From: Flavobacterium psychrolimnae
GTDB lineage: Bacteria; Bacteroidota; Bacteroidia; Flavobacteriales; Flavobacteriaceae
Direction of reading: 5' to 3'
NCBI RefSeq assembly: GCF_003312425.1
Contig: NZ_QNUX01000010.1
Span: 89,139 to 153,138, forward strand
DNA length: 64,000 bases
The translations under genes were made by a program, and so were the position numbers. Below, one piece after another: positions 1 to 7,817 of this stretch. Position 1 is the stretch's first letter. Every line of letters begins with the position of its first letter. The notes beneath the pieces are model-generated. The model had not been told where the DNA came from and ran no database searches. It worked only from the letters and a program-made list of their open reading frames with translations.

Positions 1-112
1 GATAAACACATTCCAATAGACCCGGACCTATACTTTTATGAACTTCAATTGCTGCTCCATTAACCTGATACACTAAATCTTTGAGATAACTCCTCGTTAT
101 GTTTATAGTCAT
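1..112 (-). CDS. GxxExxY-family protein, N-terminal fragment (cut by window edge)
   Basis: Reading leftward from an ATG at 112-110, the frame stays open to the window edge and encodes about 37 residues. The segment AAIEVHKSIGPGLLE matches the hallmark start of the GxxExxY family (small proteins of unknown function, possibly nuclease-like). The rest of the gene lies outside the window. In related genomes a SufT/DUF59 gene often follows sufE; here this gene occupies that place, so it may be another accessory insertion. Family assignment rests on the short motif only. Confidence 0.7.
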   Translation of the reverse strand, partial: MTINITRSYLKDLVYQVNGAAIEVHKSIGPGLLECVY

Positions 113-183
113 CAGCTTAAGTTGGTAAAGTTAGTGTATGTTAATTTGAATTAAAAAAACTGATATGACTTATATGTTTGAAA

Positions 184-603
184 TCAATTCTGTGCATTGA
201 ACGCTAAAGCATACATTTTTATATTTTTTATCATCGATACCAATCCGTTAGCTCGCGTTGGTGATAAATGTTCTTTCAAACCTATTTCGTCAATAAAACC
301 CATGTCGGCTTCGAGAATATCAGATGCTTTTTGATTGGAAAAAGTCCGAATTAATATCGCAATAATACCTTTGGTCAAAATGGCGTCACTGTCGGCAGTG
401 AAAACAATTTTATCATCCGTTTGTTCCCCCTGCAACCATACTTTTGACTGGCAGCCTTTAATCAGATTGTTTTCGGTTTTGAATTCTTCTTTGATTAAAG
501 GAAGTTTTTTTCCTAATTCGATGATGTATTCATAACGCTCCATCCAGTCGTCAAACATGGAGAACTCATCAACAATTTCCTCTTGTATCTCTTTAATTTT
601 CAT
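184..603 (-). CDS. sufE: SufE, cysteine desulfuration protein
   Basis: SufE takes persulfide sulfur from the SufS desulfurase and passes it to the SufBCD scaffold in the cytosol. The 139-residue protein has the usual family length and the acceptor cysteine at C51 in the context LIKGCQSKVWL. It is the last gene of the leftward sufS - small secreted protein - sufE group and starts 23 bases after the preceding gene ends, which suggests one transcript. No unusual residue is seen. The identification is firm from the motif and the suf context. Confidence 0.93.
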   Translation of the reverse strand: MKIKEIQEEIVDEFSMFDDWMERYEYIIELGKKLPLIKEEFKTENNLIKGCQSKVWLQGEQTDDKIVFTADSDAILTKGIIAILIRTFSNQKASDILEADMGFIDEIGLKEHLSPTRANGLVSMIKNIKMYALAFNAQN

Positions 604-626
604 ACTATGCTGAATTTATTTCAGTT

Positions 627-1058
627 TTATTCTTTAGCTAATGACGTTATTGTATCCACTAATTTCTTAATTTCTTTTGGTGGAAAACCATGATCAAAAC
701 TATCCGTTTCATAGGTTTTATCTTTGAAGGTGATTTTCAAATTGGCGATAGCCGCACCGTCATAAAAACGTTTTTCGGTTGGTGCTTTTAATTTGGATAA
801 ACTATCCAATTCCACCTTTTTAAAACAATCCACTAATTCTTTCCAGTCGGCATCCGAAATTTTCGTTGGTACCGGTTTATCATTTCCGTCTCTGTCTTTT
901 GAAACCGTCAGCATCTGATTTTTCACTGTTATTTTTTGATAAAAACCTCTTGTGTTGGCAGTGTATTCAATAACAGCGGTTTCAATATCTTGTGCTTTGG
1001 CGCTATCGCAACCGTTGCCCAGAAAAATAGTCAGAAATAATAAGGATAGAATTTTCAT
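627..1058 (-). CDS. Small secreted protein of the suf cluster, function unknown
   Basis: The 143-residue product begins with a hydrophobic leader of about 17 residues ending in GNGCDSAKAQ, so it is exported and may be a lipoprotein, although the lipobox is poor. The mature part is a small mixed alpha/beta protein with no motif I recognise. It lies between sufS and sufE, 22 and 23 bases from each, so it is probably co-transcribed with them. An envelope protein inside a cytosolic sulfur-transfer pair is odd. No function is claimed. Confidence 0.8.
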   Translation of the reverse strand: MKILSLLFLTIFLGNGCDSAKAQDIETAVIEYTANTRGFYQKITVKNQMLTVSKDRDGNDKPVPTKISDADWKELVDCFKKVELDSLSKLKAPTEKRFYDGAAIANLKITFKDKTYETDSFDHGFPPKEIKKLVDTITSLAKE

Positions 1059-1080
1059 GTGTAGATATTTTTAATTTTTT

Positions 1081-2295
1081 TTAGGACAACATGAGTTGCG
1101 CTTTTTTAATAGCTTCAACCATAACATCAATTTCTTCTTTGGTATTATAAAAAGCAAATGAAGCTCGTATCGTTCCTGGAATATTAAAGAAATTCATAAT
1201 GGGTTGCGCGCAATGATGACCTGTTCGTACTGCTATTCCTAATTTGTCAATTATGGTGCCAATATCGTACGGATGAATCCCTTCAATGTTAAACGAAATT
1301 ACGGAAGTTTTTTCTTTGGCGGTGCCAAAAATCTTTAAACCTTCAATTTCTAATAATCGTTTCGTCCCGTATTCCAGTAATTCTTTTTCTTGTTGTTGAA
1401 TGTTGTCAAAACCAACTTCATTCATATAATCAACGGCAGTTCCCAGAACGATTCCTCCGGCAATATTTGGTGTTCCGGCTTCAAATTTATGAGGCAATTC
1501 CGCATAAGTAGTTTTCTCGAAAGTCACTTCTTTGATCATTTCACCTCCACCTTGATACGGCGGTAATTTATTCAACCAAGCTTCTTTTCCGTATAAAATT
1601 CCGGTTCCTGTTGGCCCACATATTTTATGTCCTGAAAAAACATAAAAATCACAATCCAATTCCTGAACATCTGGTTTCAAATGCGGAACAGCTTGCGCTC
1701 CGTCAATCAAAATCGCCGCACCAACTTCATGTGCTTTGTCAATCATATATTTAATTGGATTGACCGTTCCAAGAGCATTCGAAATGTGATTAACGGTAAC
1801 AACTTTAGTTTTATCCGAAAGTAACTTGTCATACTCTGACATAATCAATTCGCCATCAAGATTCATTGGAATAACTCGCAAAGTCGCTCCCGTTTTCTCG
1901 CACAACATTTGCCAAGGCACAATATTGCTGTGGTGTTCCAATGCCGAAACTAAAACTTCATCACCTGGGTTCAAAATCGAAGCAAATCCATTAGTAACTA
2001 AATTGATTCCATGGGTTGTTCCCGAAGTAAAAAGTACTTCATGAGCAAATTTTGCATTGATATGATTTTGAAGTTTACCGCGTGAAATCTCGTACGCATC
2101 AGTTGCTAATTGACTTAACGTGTGAACGCCGCGATGAATATTAGCGTTGATTTCCTGATAATATTTTGAAATCGCATCAATCACCACTTGTGGTTTTTGC
2201 GAAGTGGCTCCATTGTCAAAATAAACCAATGGTTTTCCGTTTACTTTTTGTGAAAGAATAGGGAAGTCGGCTCTAATTTTATTAATGTCTAACAT
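1081..2295 (-). CDS. sufS: SufS, cysteine desulfurase
   Basis: SufS is a PLP enzyme that converts cysteine to alanine and makes the persulfide sulfur used for Fe-S cluster building. At 404 residues it is full length for group II desulfurases. The PLP lysine is K224 in SGHKICGPTGTG and the persulfide cysteine is C362 in RTGHHCAQP. It heads the short leftward group sufS - secreted protein - sufE. It is separated from sufABCD by about 2.8 kb of rightward genes that are not part of the pathway, so it must use its own promoter in the gap at 2296-2534. Confidence 0.95.
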   Translation of the reverse strand: MLDINKIRADFPILSQKVNGKPLVYFDNGATSQKPQVVIDAISKYYQEINANIHRGVHTLSQLATDAYEISRGKLQNHINAKFAHEVLFTSGTTHGINLVTNGFASILNPGDEVLVSALEHHSNIVPWQMLCEKTGATLRVIPMNLDGELIMSEYDKLLSDKTKVVTVNHISNALGTVNPIKYMIDKAHEVGAAILIDGAQAVPHLKPDVQELDCDFYVFSGHKICGPTGTGILYGKEAWLNKLPPYQGGGEMIKEVTFEKTTYAELPHKFEAGTPNIAGGIVLGTAVDYMNEVGFDNIQQQEKELLEYGTKRLLEIEGLKIFGTAKEKTSVISFNIEGIHPYDIGTIIDKLGIAVRTGHHCAQPIMNFFNIPGTIRASFAFYNTKEEIDVMVEAIKKAQLMLS

Positions 2296-2411
2296 TTTGT
2301 CGGCTTGTTTTTTTAATGTTTTTATTGGTCCGAAATAAAGCCAACAGTCAACATTTTTTTAGAAAAGCTAATTTGGAATTAACCTTTCATTATTTAGAAT
2401 TTTTCTAAATA

Positions 2412-2419
2412 CAAAAGTA
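2412..2419 (-). promoter_or_regulatory. Possible -7 element for sufS
   Basis: Read leftward, these bases spell TACTTTTG, a full match to the Bacteroidota -7 consensus TAnnTTTG. The nearest TTTG upstream is 23 bases away, longer than the usual 19, so the -33 part is weak. It lies 117 bases before the sufS start. The function is inferred from the consensus alone. Confidence 0.35.
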
Positions 2420-2534
2420 GTGAAATTGGAATTAATTTTTAGCAAACACTTGTTAATAAAACTTGATTTTCTCAATTCGGTATCGGTTCAAAAATGTGGT
2501 TCTTTTTCATTAAATTGCTTCAAATTAATTCTCT

Positions 2535-3875
2535 ATGAAAAAATTCTTCAAGTTCGTTGGTTTTGCTTCTTTTATCGGAATCTTTTATGTTGGGTTCACT
2601 ACTTATCCAAAACTGGATTTAATTTCTGGCTTTTCAGCCAAAAGTATCGCTTCGGGGCATTTTATTGATAATCGTTCGCAAGAAATGATTGAGAAAGGCG
2701 ACAATGATATCGACATGATTGATTTGGCCAAAAACAAAATTGAAGAAGCCGGAAAGTTTGCCGTGGCTTCGGTTTATGGTTTGAAAGAACGAAAAGCAAT
2801 TTACCGCGAAGGTTTGGGAGCGACTTTAATCAATGATGATTTTGATATGTCAAAACCGTATTTGGTTCCCAAAAGAACAAAGTTGAACAACAATTTACCT
2901 TTTCCATATGGAAATAAGGAGCCTAAAGACACCATTTTTGCTAATGTTGATTATACTAAATTGAATGCGGCTGTCGCCAATGCTTTCGATAAAAAAGGAG
3001 AATTGAAAAAGAGAACGCGTTCCCTATTGGTGATTTATAAGGACAAAATCATAGCCGAAAAGTATGATACCGGTTTTGATAAAAACAGCAAAATTCTAGG
3101 TTGGTCGATGACAAAAAGCATTACCAGCGCTGTATTTGGAGTTTTAGAAAAACAAAGGAAATTTGATATTGATGATCCTGCGCCGATTAAGGAATGGCAA
3201 AATGATGAACGTAAAATTATCACCACAAATGATTTGCTGCACATGAATTCCGGTTTAGAGTGGGAAGAGAAATACGATAAAATTTGTGATGCAACTCAAA
3301 TGCTTTTTCAGGCCGAAGATATGTCACGCGTACAACTGGAAAAACCTTCGGCATTCAAACCCAATACGAGATGGAATTACTCCTCAGGAACGACGAATTT
3401 ACTTTCAGGTATTTTGCGAAAGCAATTCAAAACACATCAAGAATATTTAGATTTTTGGTATACAGATTTAATAGATAAAATAGGAATGAACTCGATGGTA
3501 ATCGAAACCGATATGGCAGGGAATTATGTGGGCTCGTCTTACGGTTGGGCTACAACACGAGATTGGTCTAAATTTGGTTTACTGTATTTACATAACGGTA
3601 ATTGGAACGGGGAACAAATTTTCAATGAAGGTTGGGCAAAATATACCGCAACTCCTACCAATAGATCTGAGGGAAGATATGGCGGACATTTTTGGCTCAA
3701 TGCCGGCGGACATTTTCCTGATGTTCCAACAGATATGTACTACTGCAGCGGTTTTCAGGGGCAAATGGTGGCAATTATTCCGTCACTTGATTTAGTGATT
3801 GTTCGAATGGGTTTAAAAGAAGATCCTAATTTTGATTTTAATGGTATGTTGAGAGGAATTGTAGGGAGTTTGTAG
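2535..3875 (+). CDS. Serine hydrolase, beta-lactamase / class C fold
   Basis: This 446-residue protein belongs to the beta-lactamase-related (penicillin-binding-protein-like) hydrolases. A hydrophobic N-terminus (about residues 5-25) suggests export or a membrane anchor. The nucleophile motif SxxK is SMTK at residues 191-194, and NYSSG further on supplies the YxN-type element. Its substrate cannot be told from sequence; an esterase or peptidase acting on small amide or ester bonds is likely. It lies on the strand opposite to the suf genes, between sufD and sufS, and so splits the pathway genes. An upstream ATG-less frame overlapping its start is a shadow. Confidence 0.85.
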   Translation: MKKFFKFVGFASFIGIFYVGFTTYPKLDLISGFSAKSIASGHFIDNRSQEMIEKGDNDIDMIDLAKNKIEEAGKFAVASVYGLKERKAIYREGLGATLINDDFDMSKPYLVPKRTKLNNNLPFPYGNKEPKDTIFANVDYTKLNAAVANAFDKKGELKKRTRSLLVIYKDKIIAEKYDTGFDKNSKILGWSMTKSITSAVFGVLEKQRKFDIDDPAPIKEWQNDERKIITTNDLLHMNSGLEWEEKYDKICDATQMLFQAEDMSRVQLEKPSAFKPNTRWNYSSGTTNLLSGILRKQFKTHQEYLDFWYTDLIDKIGMNSMVIETDMAGNYVGSSYGWATTRDWSKFGLLYLHNGNWNGEQIFNEGWAKYTATPTNRSEGRYGGHFWLNAGGHFPDVPTDMYYCSGFQGQMVAIIPSLDLVIVRMGLKEDPNFDFNGMLRGIVGSL

Positions 3876-3897
3876 GGTGTCGAGTAATGATGTTTAT

Positions 3898-4013
3898 AGT
3901 AAATTGTTTATGTATTTAAGTGTTGCTTAAGTACACTAATAAGTTTACTTTATTTACTTATAGTAAATATATTTGTTTACTTTTGTTATTTATAGTAAAC
4001 TAATTAGTTTACT
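3898..4013. promoter_or_regulatory. Cluster of seven TTTACT/AGTAAA boxes in the mmyA promoter
   Basis: Seven copies of AGTAAA or its complement TTTACT occur in 116 bases, at 3898, 3944, 3953, 3962, 3976, 3994 and 4008. Two pairs form perfect palindromes: TTTACT-TAT-AGTAAA at 3953-3967 and a 20-bp one at 3994-4013. A consensus -7 element, TATATTTG, lies among them at 3968-3975. This layout fits an operator bound by the XRE protein encoded next door, giving autorepression. Binding is inferred; the repeats and palindromes are seen directly. Confidence 0.6.
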
Positions 4014-4035
4014 TATTATTTAATATCACTTAAAA

Positions 4036-4497
4036 ATGAGAACAAATAAACAAATAATACTAGAACAATTAGATCAGAAATCCAGTTTGTTAGTAGAGGC
4101 AATGAAAAATCCGGTTTCTGAAAATGGTTGGGTCTTTTCTATAAGAAAAGGATTAAACATGACATTGGAACAATTAGGTAATAAACTTGGTATAAGCAAA
4201 CAAGGTGTTCGAAGTATAGAGGAAAGTGAAACAAATGGTTCTATTTCGATAAAATCTTTAAAAGAAGTAGCTAAGGTTTTAGATATGCAATTAGTTTATG
4301 GTTTTGTACCTAATAAGGGTTCTTTTAGCAGCTATGTTGAAGATAAATCTAAAGAATTAGCAAAGAGAATTGTAATGAGAACTCATCAAACTATGCAATT
4401 GGAAAATCAAGGAAATAGGGAAATAATAATTCAAAAGGCTATTGAAGATTTAGCATTCGAAATCAAACAAGAAATGCGCAGAAGCTTATGGGATTAA
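4036..4497 (+). CDS. Mobile mystery protein A, XRE-type regulator
   Basis: The 153-residue protein carries a helix-turn-helix of the XRE/Cro type at about residues 30-85, with the segment LEQLGNKLGISKQGVRSIEE. Length, order and partner match the mobile mystery protein A family, which always lies directly upstream of a Fic-fold mobile mystery protein B. Its stop overlaps the start of that gene by 10 bases, so the two are translationally linked. The promoter region holds repeated TTTACT boxes and palindromes that could be its own operator. The role of the pair is not established; a toxin-antitoxin-like or mobile regulatory module is plausible. Confidence 0.88.
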   Translation: MRTNKQIILEQLDQKSSLLVEAMKNPVSENGWVFSIRKGLNMTLEQLGNKLGISKQGVRSIEESETNGSISIKSLKEVAKVLDMQLVYGFVPNKGSFSSYVEDKSKELAKRIVMRTHQTMQLENQGNREIIIQKAIEDLAFEIKQEMRRSLWD

Positions 4498-5084
4498 ATT
4501 TAGAGTACCAGAATGGGCAAACTCCTTTAAATGAAGAAGAGAAAGACGGGCTGTTAATAAAAACAATTGGTACTTTACAAGAATTAGATGAATTTGAACA
4601 GCTAAATATCGAAAAAGCCATTGAATGGACAATCAGAAGTAAATTTAAAACCGAAAATATATTAACTGAGAAATTTGTAAAACAAGTTCACAAAAAAATG
4701 TTTGGTGGAGTCTGGAAATGGGCTGGGAATTTCAGGAAATCGGAGAAAAACATCGGTGTATCTTGGATTAAAATTGGTATTGAACTCCATTGTTTATTAG
4801 ATGATACTAAATATTGGATAGAAAATAAGACATATTCTCCAGATGAAATAGCGATTAGATTTAAACATAGGATTGTAAAAATTCATTGCTTTCCTAATGG
4901 TAATGGTCGCCACTCAAGAATTATGGCAGATATTATTATAGAAACTATTTTTGACAAGGAAATTTTTACTTGGGGCTTTAAAAATCGATTTCAAGCAGAT
5001 GAAATCAGATATAATTACATTGATGCTTTAAAGGAAGCAGATAATGAAGATATTTCAAAATTGTTAGATTTTGCAAGAAAATAA
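4488..5084 (+). CDS. Mobile mystery protein B, Fic-fold protein
   Basis: The 198-residue product has a Fic domain with the core HCFPNGNGRHSR at residues 133-144. Fic enzymes normally carry HxFx(D/E)GNGRxxR; here the acidic residue that binds the metal is asparagine (N137), as I recall for this family, so ordinary AMP transfer may be altered or absent. I see no clear (S/T)xxxE(G/N) inhibitory helix. It overlaps mmyA by 10 bases. A strong hairpin terminator follows directly after the stop. Substrate and partner are unknown. Confidence 0.88.
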   Translation: MGLNLEYQNGQTPLNEEEKDGLLIKTIGTLQELDEFEQLNIEKAIEWTIRSKFKTENILTEKFVKQVHKKMFGGVWKWAGNFRKSEKNIGVSWIKIGIELHCLLDDTKYWIENKTYSPDEIAIRFKHRIVKIHCFPNGNGRHSRIMADIIIETIFDKEIFTWGFKNRFQADEIRYNYIDALKEADNEDISKLLDFARK

Positions 5085-5118
5085 AAACCGTCTTGTTTAT
5101 TAAACAAGACGGTTTTTT
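5083..5118. terminator. Bidirectional terminator between mmyB and sufD
   Basis: Two 17-base arms at 5083-5099 and 5101-5117 are perfect inverted copies with A-rich and T-rich outer ends. The stem starts at the mmyB stop codon and lies 20 bases from the end of the convergent sufD gene, so it can end both transcripts. It also closes the SUF transcript before sufS, which supports separate transcription of sufS-sufE. Confidence 0.85.
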
Positions 5119-5137
5119 ATATTTGTTTTGAACTATA

Positions 5138-6454
5138 TTACAAATCAAATCCCAATTTCACGCCTAATTTTGTGGCGATAATTTTGGTGATACGCTGTTT
5201 TAATTCTGGTATTTTTATGTTTTCAATAACGGCATTCGAGAACGCATACATCAATAACGCTTTGGCTTCTTTTTTAGGAATTCCACGTTGTTGCATGTAG
5301 AACATTGCTGTTTCGTCTAATTGTCCAACGGTACAACCGTGAGAACATTTTACGTCATCAGCAAAAATCTCCAATTGCGGTTTAGCATTTATTGTCGCTT
5401 TGTCGCTTAATAAAATATTGTTGCTTTTTTGGAACGCATTTGTTTTTTGAGCATCTTTTTCCACATACACTTTTCCATTGAAAACGCCCGTAGAACGATC
5501 AGCATAGATTCCTTTATAATCTTGGAAACTTTCGCAATTTGGAGTAGAATGTTTCACTAAAGTATAATGATCTACGTGTTGTTTTTCACCAATAATCGTG
5601 ATTCCGTTTAACGTACTTGTCAATCGTTCCCCAAAGTGATAAAAATTCAAGTTGTTTCTTGTTAAGTTTCCTCCAAAAGAGAAGGTGTGAACCGAAACGT
5701 GGCTTTCTTTTTGTTGAGAAACGTAGGTGTTATCTATTAAATTCGCTTCAAGCGTATCGTTTTGAATTTTGTAATAATCAACGATAGCACGTTTTTGAGC
5801 AAAAATCTCGGTAACAGAATTCGTTAACACAGGATTTTCGTTTAAACTTTGATGACGCTCGATAATTTGAACATGAGAATTCTCACCAACAATCACTAAG
5901 TTTCTCGGCTGAACCAAAAGAGCTGCTTCATTACCTGTTGAGAAATACATAATCTCAATAGGTTTGTCGGCCACTTTACTTTTTGGAATGTTGATATACG
6001 CTCCTTCAATAGCGAAAGCCGTATTCAAGGAAGTCAGACTTTCGTCTTTGTTGGCAATTTGGTTAAAATAAGTATCAATAACCATTTTGTATTTTGGTTT
6101 GGTCAATGCCGATGACATCAAGCAAACATCAATTCCTTCGTGTGTGGTTGACGATAAATGCGAACTGAAAACACCATCAATAAACACCACTTTATAGGTG
6201 TCTATTTCGTGTAAAAAGTATTTTTTTACGTGGTTGAATTCAACTGCGTTTTCTTGCTTTGGAAAAACGGTAAAGTCATTTTTTAAGATGGCGTTTAGCG
6301 AAGTGTATTTCCAAGCTTCGTCTTTTTTGGTTGGGAAACCTTTATTTTCAAAGTTTTTTATGGCGGCAGTTCTCACGTCATGAAGTTCAGAATGAACATC
6401 CACACGCTCTTCGAAAGCCATAAAAGACGATAGTAATTTTTCTTTTAATTCCAT
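5138..6454 (-). CDS. sufD: SufD, Fe-S cluster assembly scaffold subunit
   Basis: SufD is a beta-helix protein related to SufB; with SufB and the ATPase SufC it makes the SufBC2D scaffold on which clusters are built. The 438 residues match the family length. The C-terminal region has the conserved KCSHGCTVGQLDE segment and a QRGIP motif shared with SufB. It is the last gene of the sufABC-(four-helix bundle)-D run. A 131-base repeat-rich spacer and a non-SUF gene separate it from sufC, which is unusual because sufC and sufD are normally adjacent. Confidence 0.94.
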   Translation of the reverse strand: MELKEKLLSSFMAFEERVDVHSELHDVRTAAIKNFENKGFPTKKDEAWKYTSLNAILKNDFTVFPKQENAVEFNHVKKYFLHEIDTYKVVFIDGVFSSHLSSTTHEGIDVCLMSSALTKPKYKMVIDTYFNQIANKDESLTSLNTAFAIEGAYINIPKSKVADKPIEIMYFSTGNEAALLVQPRNLVIVGENSHVQIIERHQSLNENPVLTNSVTEIFAQKRAIVDYYKIQNDTLEANLIDNTYVSQQKESHVSVHTFSFGGNLTRNNLNFYHFGERLTSTLNGITIIGEKQHVDHYTLVKHSTPNCESFQDYKGIYADRSTGVFNGKVYVEKDAQKTNAFQKSNNILLSDKATINAKPQLEIFADDVKCSHGCTVGQLDETAMFYMQQRGIPKKEAKALLMYAFSNAVIENIKIPELKQRITKIIATKLGVKLGFDL

Positions 6455-6463
6455 TTTAATTTA

Positions 6464-6585
6464 AGTCTTAAAGTCGAAAGTCGAAAGTCGAAAGACTTTG
6501 GATTGTCAACGTAACGTTATTTATGTGTCTTTAATCTGAAAGTATTTAAAGTTATATCGAGGTTACCTCTTTATGACTTTAGACT
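6464..6585. repeat. Repeat-rich left flank of the four-helix-bundle gene
   Basis: This spacer opens with a tandem GTCGAAA repeat (three units at 6473-6493) and ends in repeated GACTTTA words that run into the stop codon of the neighbouring gene. Bases 6464-6482 are an inverted copy of 6977-6994 on the far side of that gene, with one bulged base and one G.U-type difference. A small GAGGT/ACCTC palindrome lies at 6560-6570. See the finding on inverted repeats around this gene. Confidence 0.75.
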
Positions 6586-6954
6586 TTATGACTTTGGACT
6601 CAGATATTTAATAAAACCACCTAACAATTTTGATATTTCTGTTACTGATTCTAAAAGTTTTTCAAATTCTTCTTTAGTAATATAATCCAAATCAAATGCT
6701 AAATATAATTGAGAACGAACTTCTCCAGCGGAAGCTTTTGCAACATATAAAAAGTAAATAAACTCTTTGTCAGTATTTCTCTCAAAACCTTCAGCAATAT
6801 TTGATGATATAGAAATTGAAGCCCGTCTAATTTGCCTAATGAAATCAAAGTCTTTCTTGAAATTTGTATTTTCAGTAATTAGGTAAATTCTTTTATTAAA
6901 AACTCTTGCTTTTTGCCAAGAATTAATTTCTTCGAAAGAATTAAATTTCCCCAT
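6586..6954 (-). CDS. Four-helix-bundle protein, 23S intervening-sequence-protein type
   Basis: The 122-residue protein matches the four-helix-bundle family (TIGR02436-like) first known from ORFs inside spirochete 23S rRNA intervening sequences and related to the Avd accessory protein of diversity-generating retroelements. Typical segments are SISSNIAEGFER near the middle and KASAGEVRSQL after it. Its biochemical role is not established; nucleic-acid binding is suspected for the family. It sits between sufC and sufD, is co-oriented with them, and is bracketed by GACTTT-word repeats that form an inverted pair. It is not part of the SUF pathway and looks inserted. Confidence 0.88.
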   Translation of the reverse strand: MGKFNSFEEINSWQKARVFNKRIYLITENTNFKKDFDFIRQIRRASISISSNIAEGFERNTDKEFIYFLYVAKASAGEVRSQLYLAFDLDYITKEEFEKLLESVTEISKLLGGFIKYLSPKS

Positions 6955-6968
6955 TACTTTTTTCTTTT

Positions 6969-6994
6969 GACTTTATGACCTTCGACTTTAGACT
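6969..6994. repeat. Right repeat flank of the four-helix-bundle gene
   Basis: The 26 bases are built from GACTTT words and resemble 6575-6600 in direct orientation. The part 6977-6994 is the inverted partner of 6464-6482. It lies 14 bases before the four-helix-bundle start and just after the sufC stop, so the gene and its flanks make up nearly the whole sufC-sufD spacer. Confidence 0.7.
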
Positions 6995-7003
6995 ATTTTA
7001 ATT

Positions 7004-7756
7004 TTAAGCTTCTTGTTCTTGTTTAATCCAATCGTATCCTTTTTCTTCCAGTTCGTGCGCTAGTTCTTTTCCGCCGGATTTTACAATTTTCCCGTTGTAA
7101 AGTACGTGAACAAAATCAGGAACGATATAATCTAATAAACGTTGGTAATGCGTAATTACCACGATGGCATTTTTGTCGCTTTTTAGTTTATTAACACCAT
7201 TAGCAACAATTCGTAACGCATCAATATCAAGTCCAGAATCGGTTTCATCAAGAATAGCCAATTTTGGTTCTAGCATTGCCATTTGGAAAATTTCGTTACG
7301 TTTTTTCTCTCCACCAGAAAAACCTTCGTTTAGAGAACGAGACAAAAATTTACGGTCGATTTCTAATAATTCTGATTTCTCACGAATCACTTTTAGCATT
7401 TCGTTTGCAGGCATTTCTTCCTGACCGTTTGCTTTGCGTGTTTCGTTGATAGCAGTTCTCATGAAGTTGGTAACTGAAACTCCCGGAATTTCCACTGGAT
7501 ATTGGAACGAAAGAAAAACACCTTTGTGTGCTCTTTCTTCTGGTGCCAATTCGGATAGGTCTTCTCCGTCTAAAGAGATTTCACCTTCGGTTACTTCGTA
7601 GTTTTCGTTTCCTGCAATGATAGACGCAAGGGTACTTTTTCCAGCACCGTTTGGTCCCATAATCGCGTGAATTTCTCCTGCTTTTACTTCAAGGTTAATT
7701 CCTTTTAATATTTCTTTATCACCTATCGAGGCGTGTAAATTTTTTATTGATAACAT
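7004..7756 (-). CDS. sufC: SufC, ABC-type ATPase of Fe-S assembly
   Basis: SufC is the soluble ATPase that drives shape changes in the SufBCD scaffold. The 250 residues contain Walker [10 protein letters not shown] (34-42), the SUF-type signature FSGGEKKR (about 146-153) and Walker B LAILDE (166-171) followed by DSGLD. It follows sufB by 61 bases. The normal partner sufD should come next but is displaced by the four-helix-bundle gene. Confidence 0.96.
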   Translation of the reverse strand: MLSIKNLHASIGDKEILKGINLEVKAGEIHAIMGPNGAGKSTLASIIAGNENYEVTEGEISLDGEDLSELAPEERAHKGVFLSFQYPVEIPGVSVTNFMRTAINETRKANGQEEMPANEMLKVIREKSELLEIDRKFLSRSLNEGFSGGEKKRNEIFQMAMLEPKLAILDETDSGLDIDALRIVANGVNKLKSDKNAIVVITHYQRLLDYIVPDFVHVLYNGKIVKSGGKELAHELEEKGYDWIKQEQEA

Positions 7757-7817
7757 GTTTCTATTTTTAAACCATTAAGGTATTAAGATTCATTAAGTTT
7801 TGTTTTGTAATCAGAGA
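7757..7817. repeat. Word repeat between sufB and sufC
   Basis: The 61-base spacer contains three ATTAAG units (7774-7779, 7782-7787, 7792-7797), beginning with AAACCATTAAG at 7769-7779. The same word, with one change, appears on both sides of the sufA-sufB spacer. No promoter consensus was found here. Confidence 0.55.

Noticed and set aside
2420..2668. Small rightward ORF overlapping the serine hydrolase start
   Set aside because: It overlaps the signal-bearing N-terminus of a clear enzyme in another frame and has no recognisable features.
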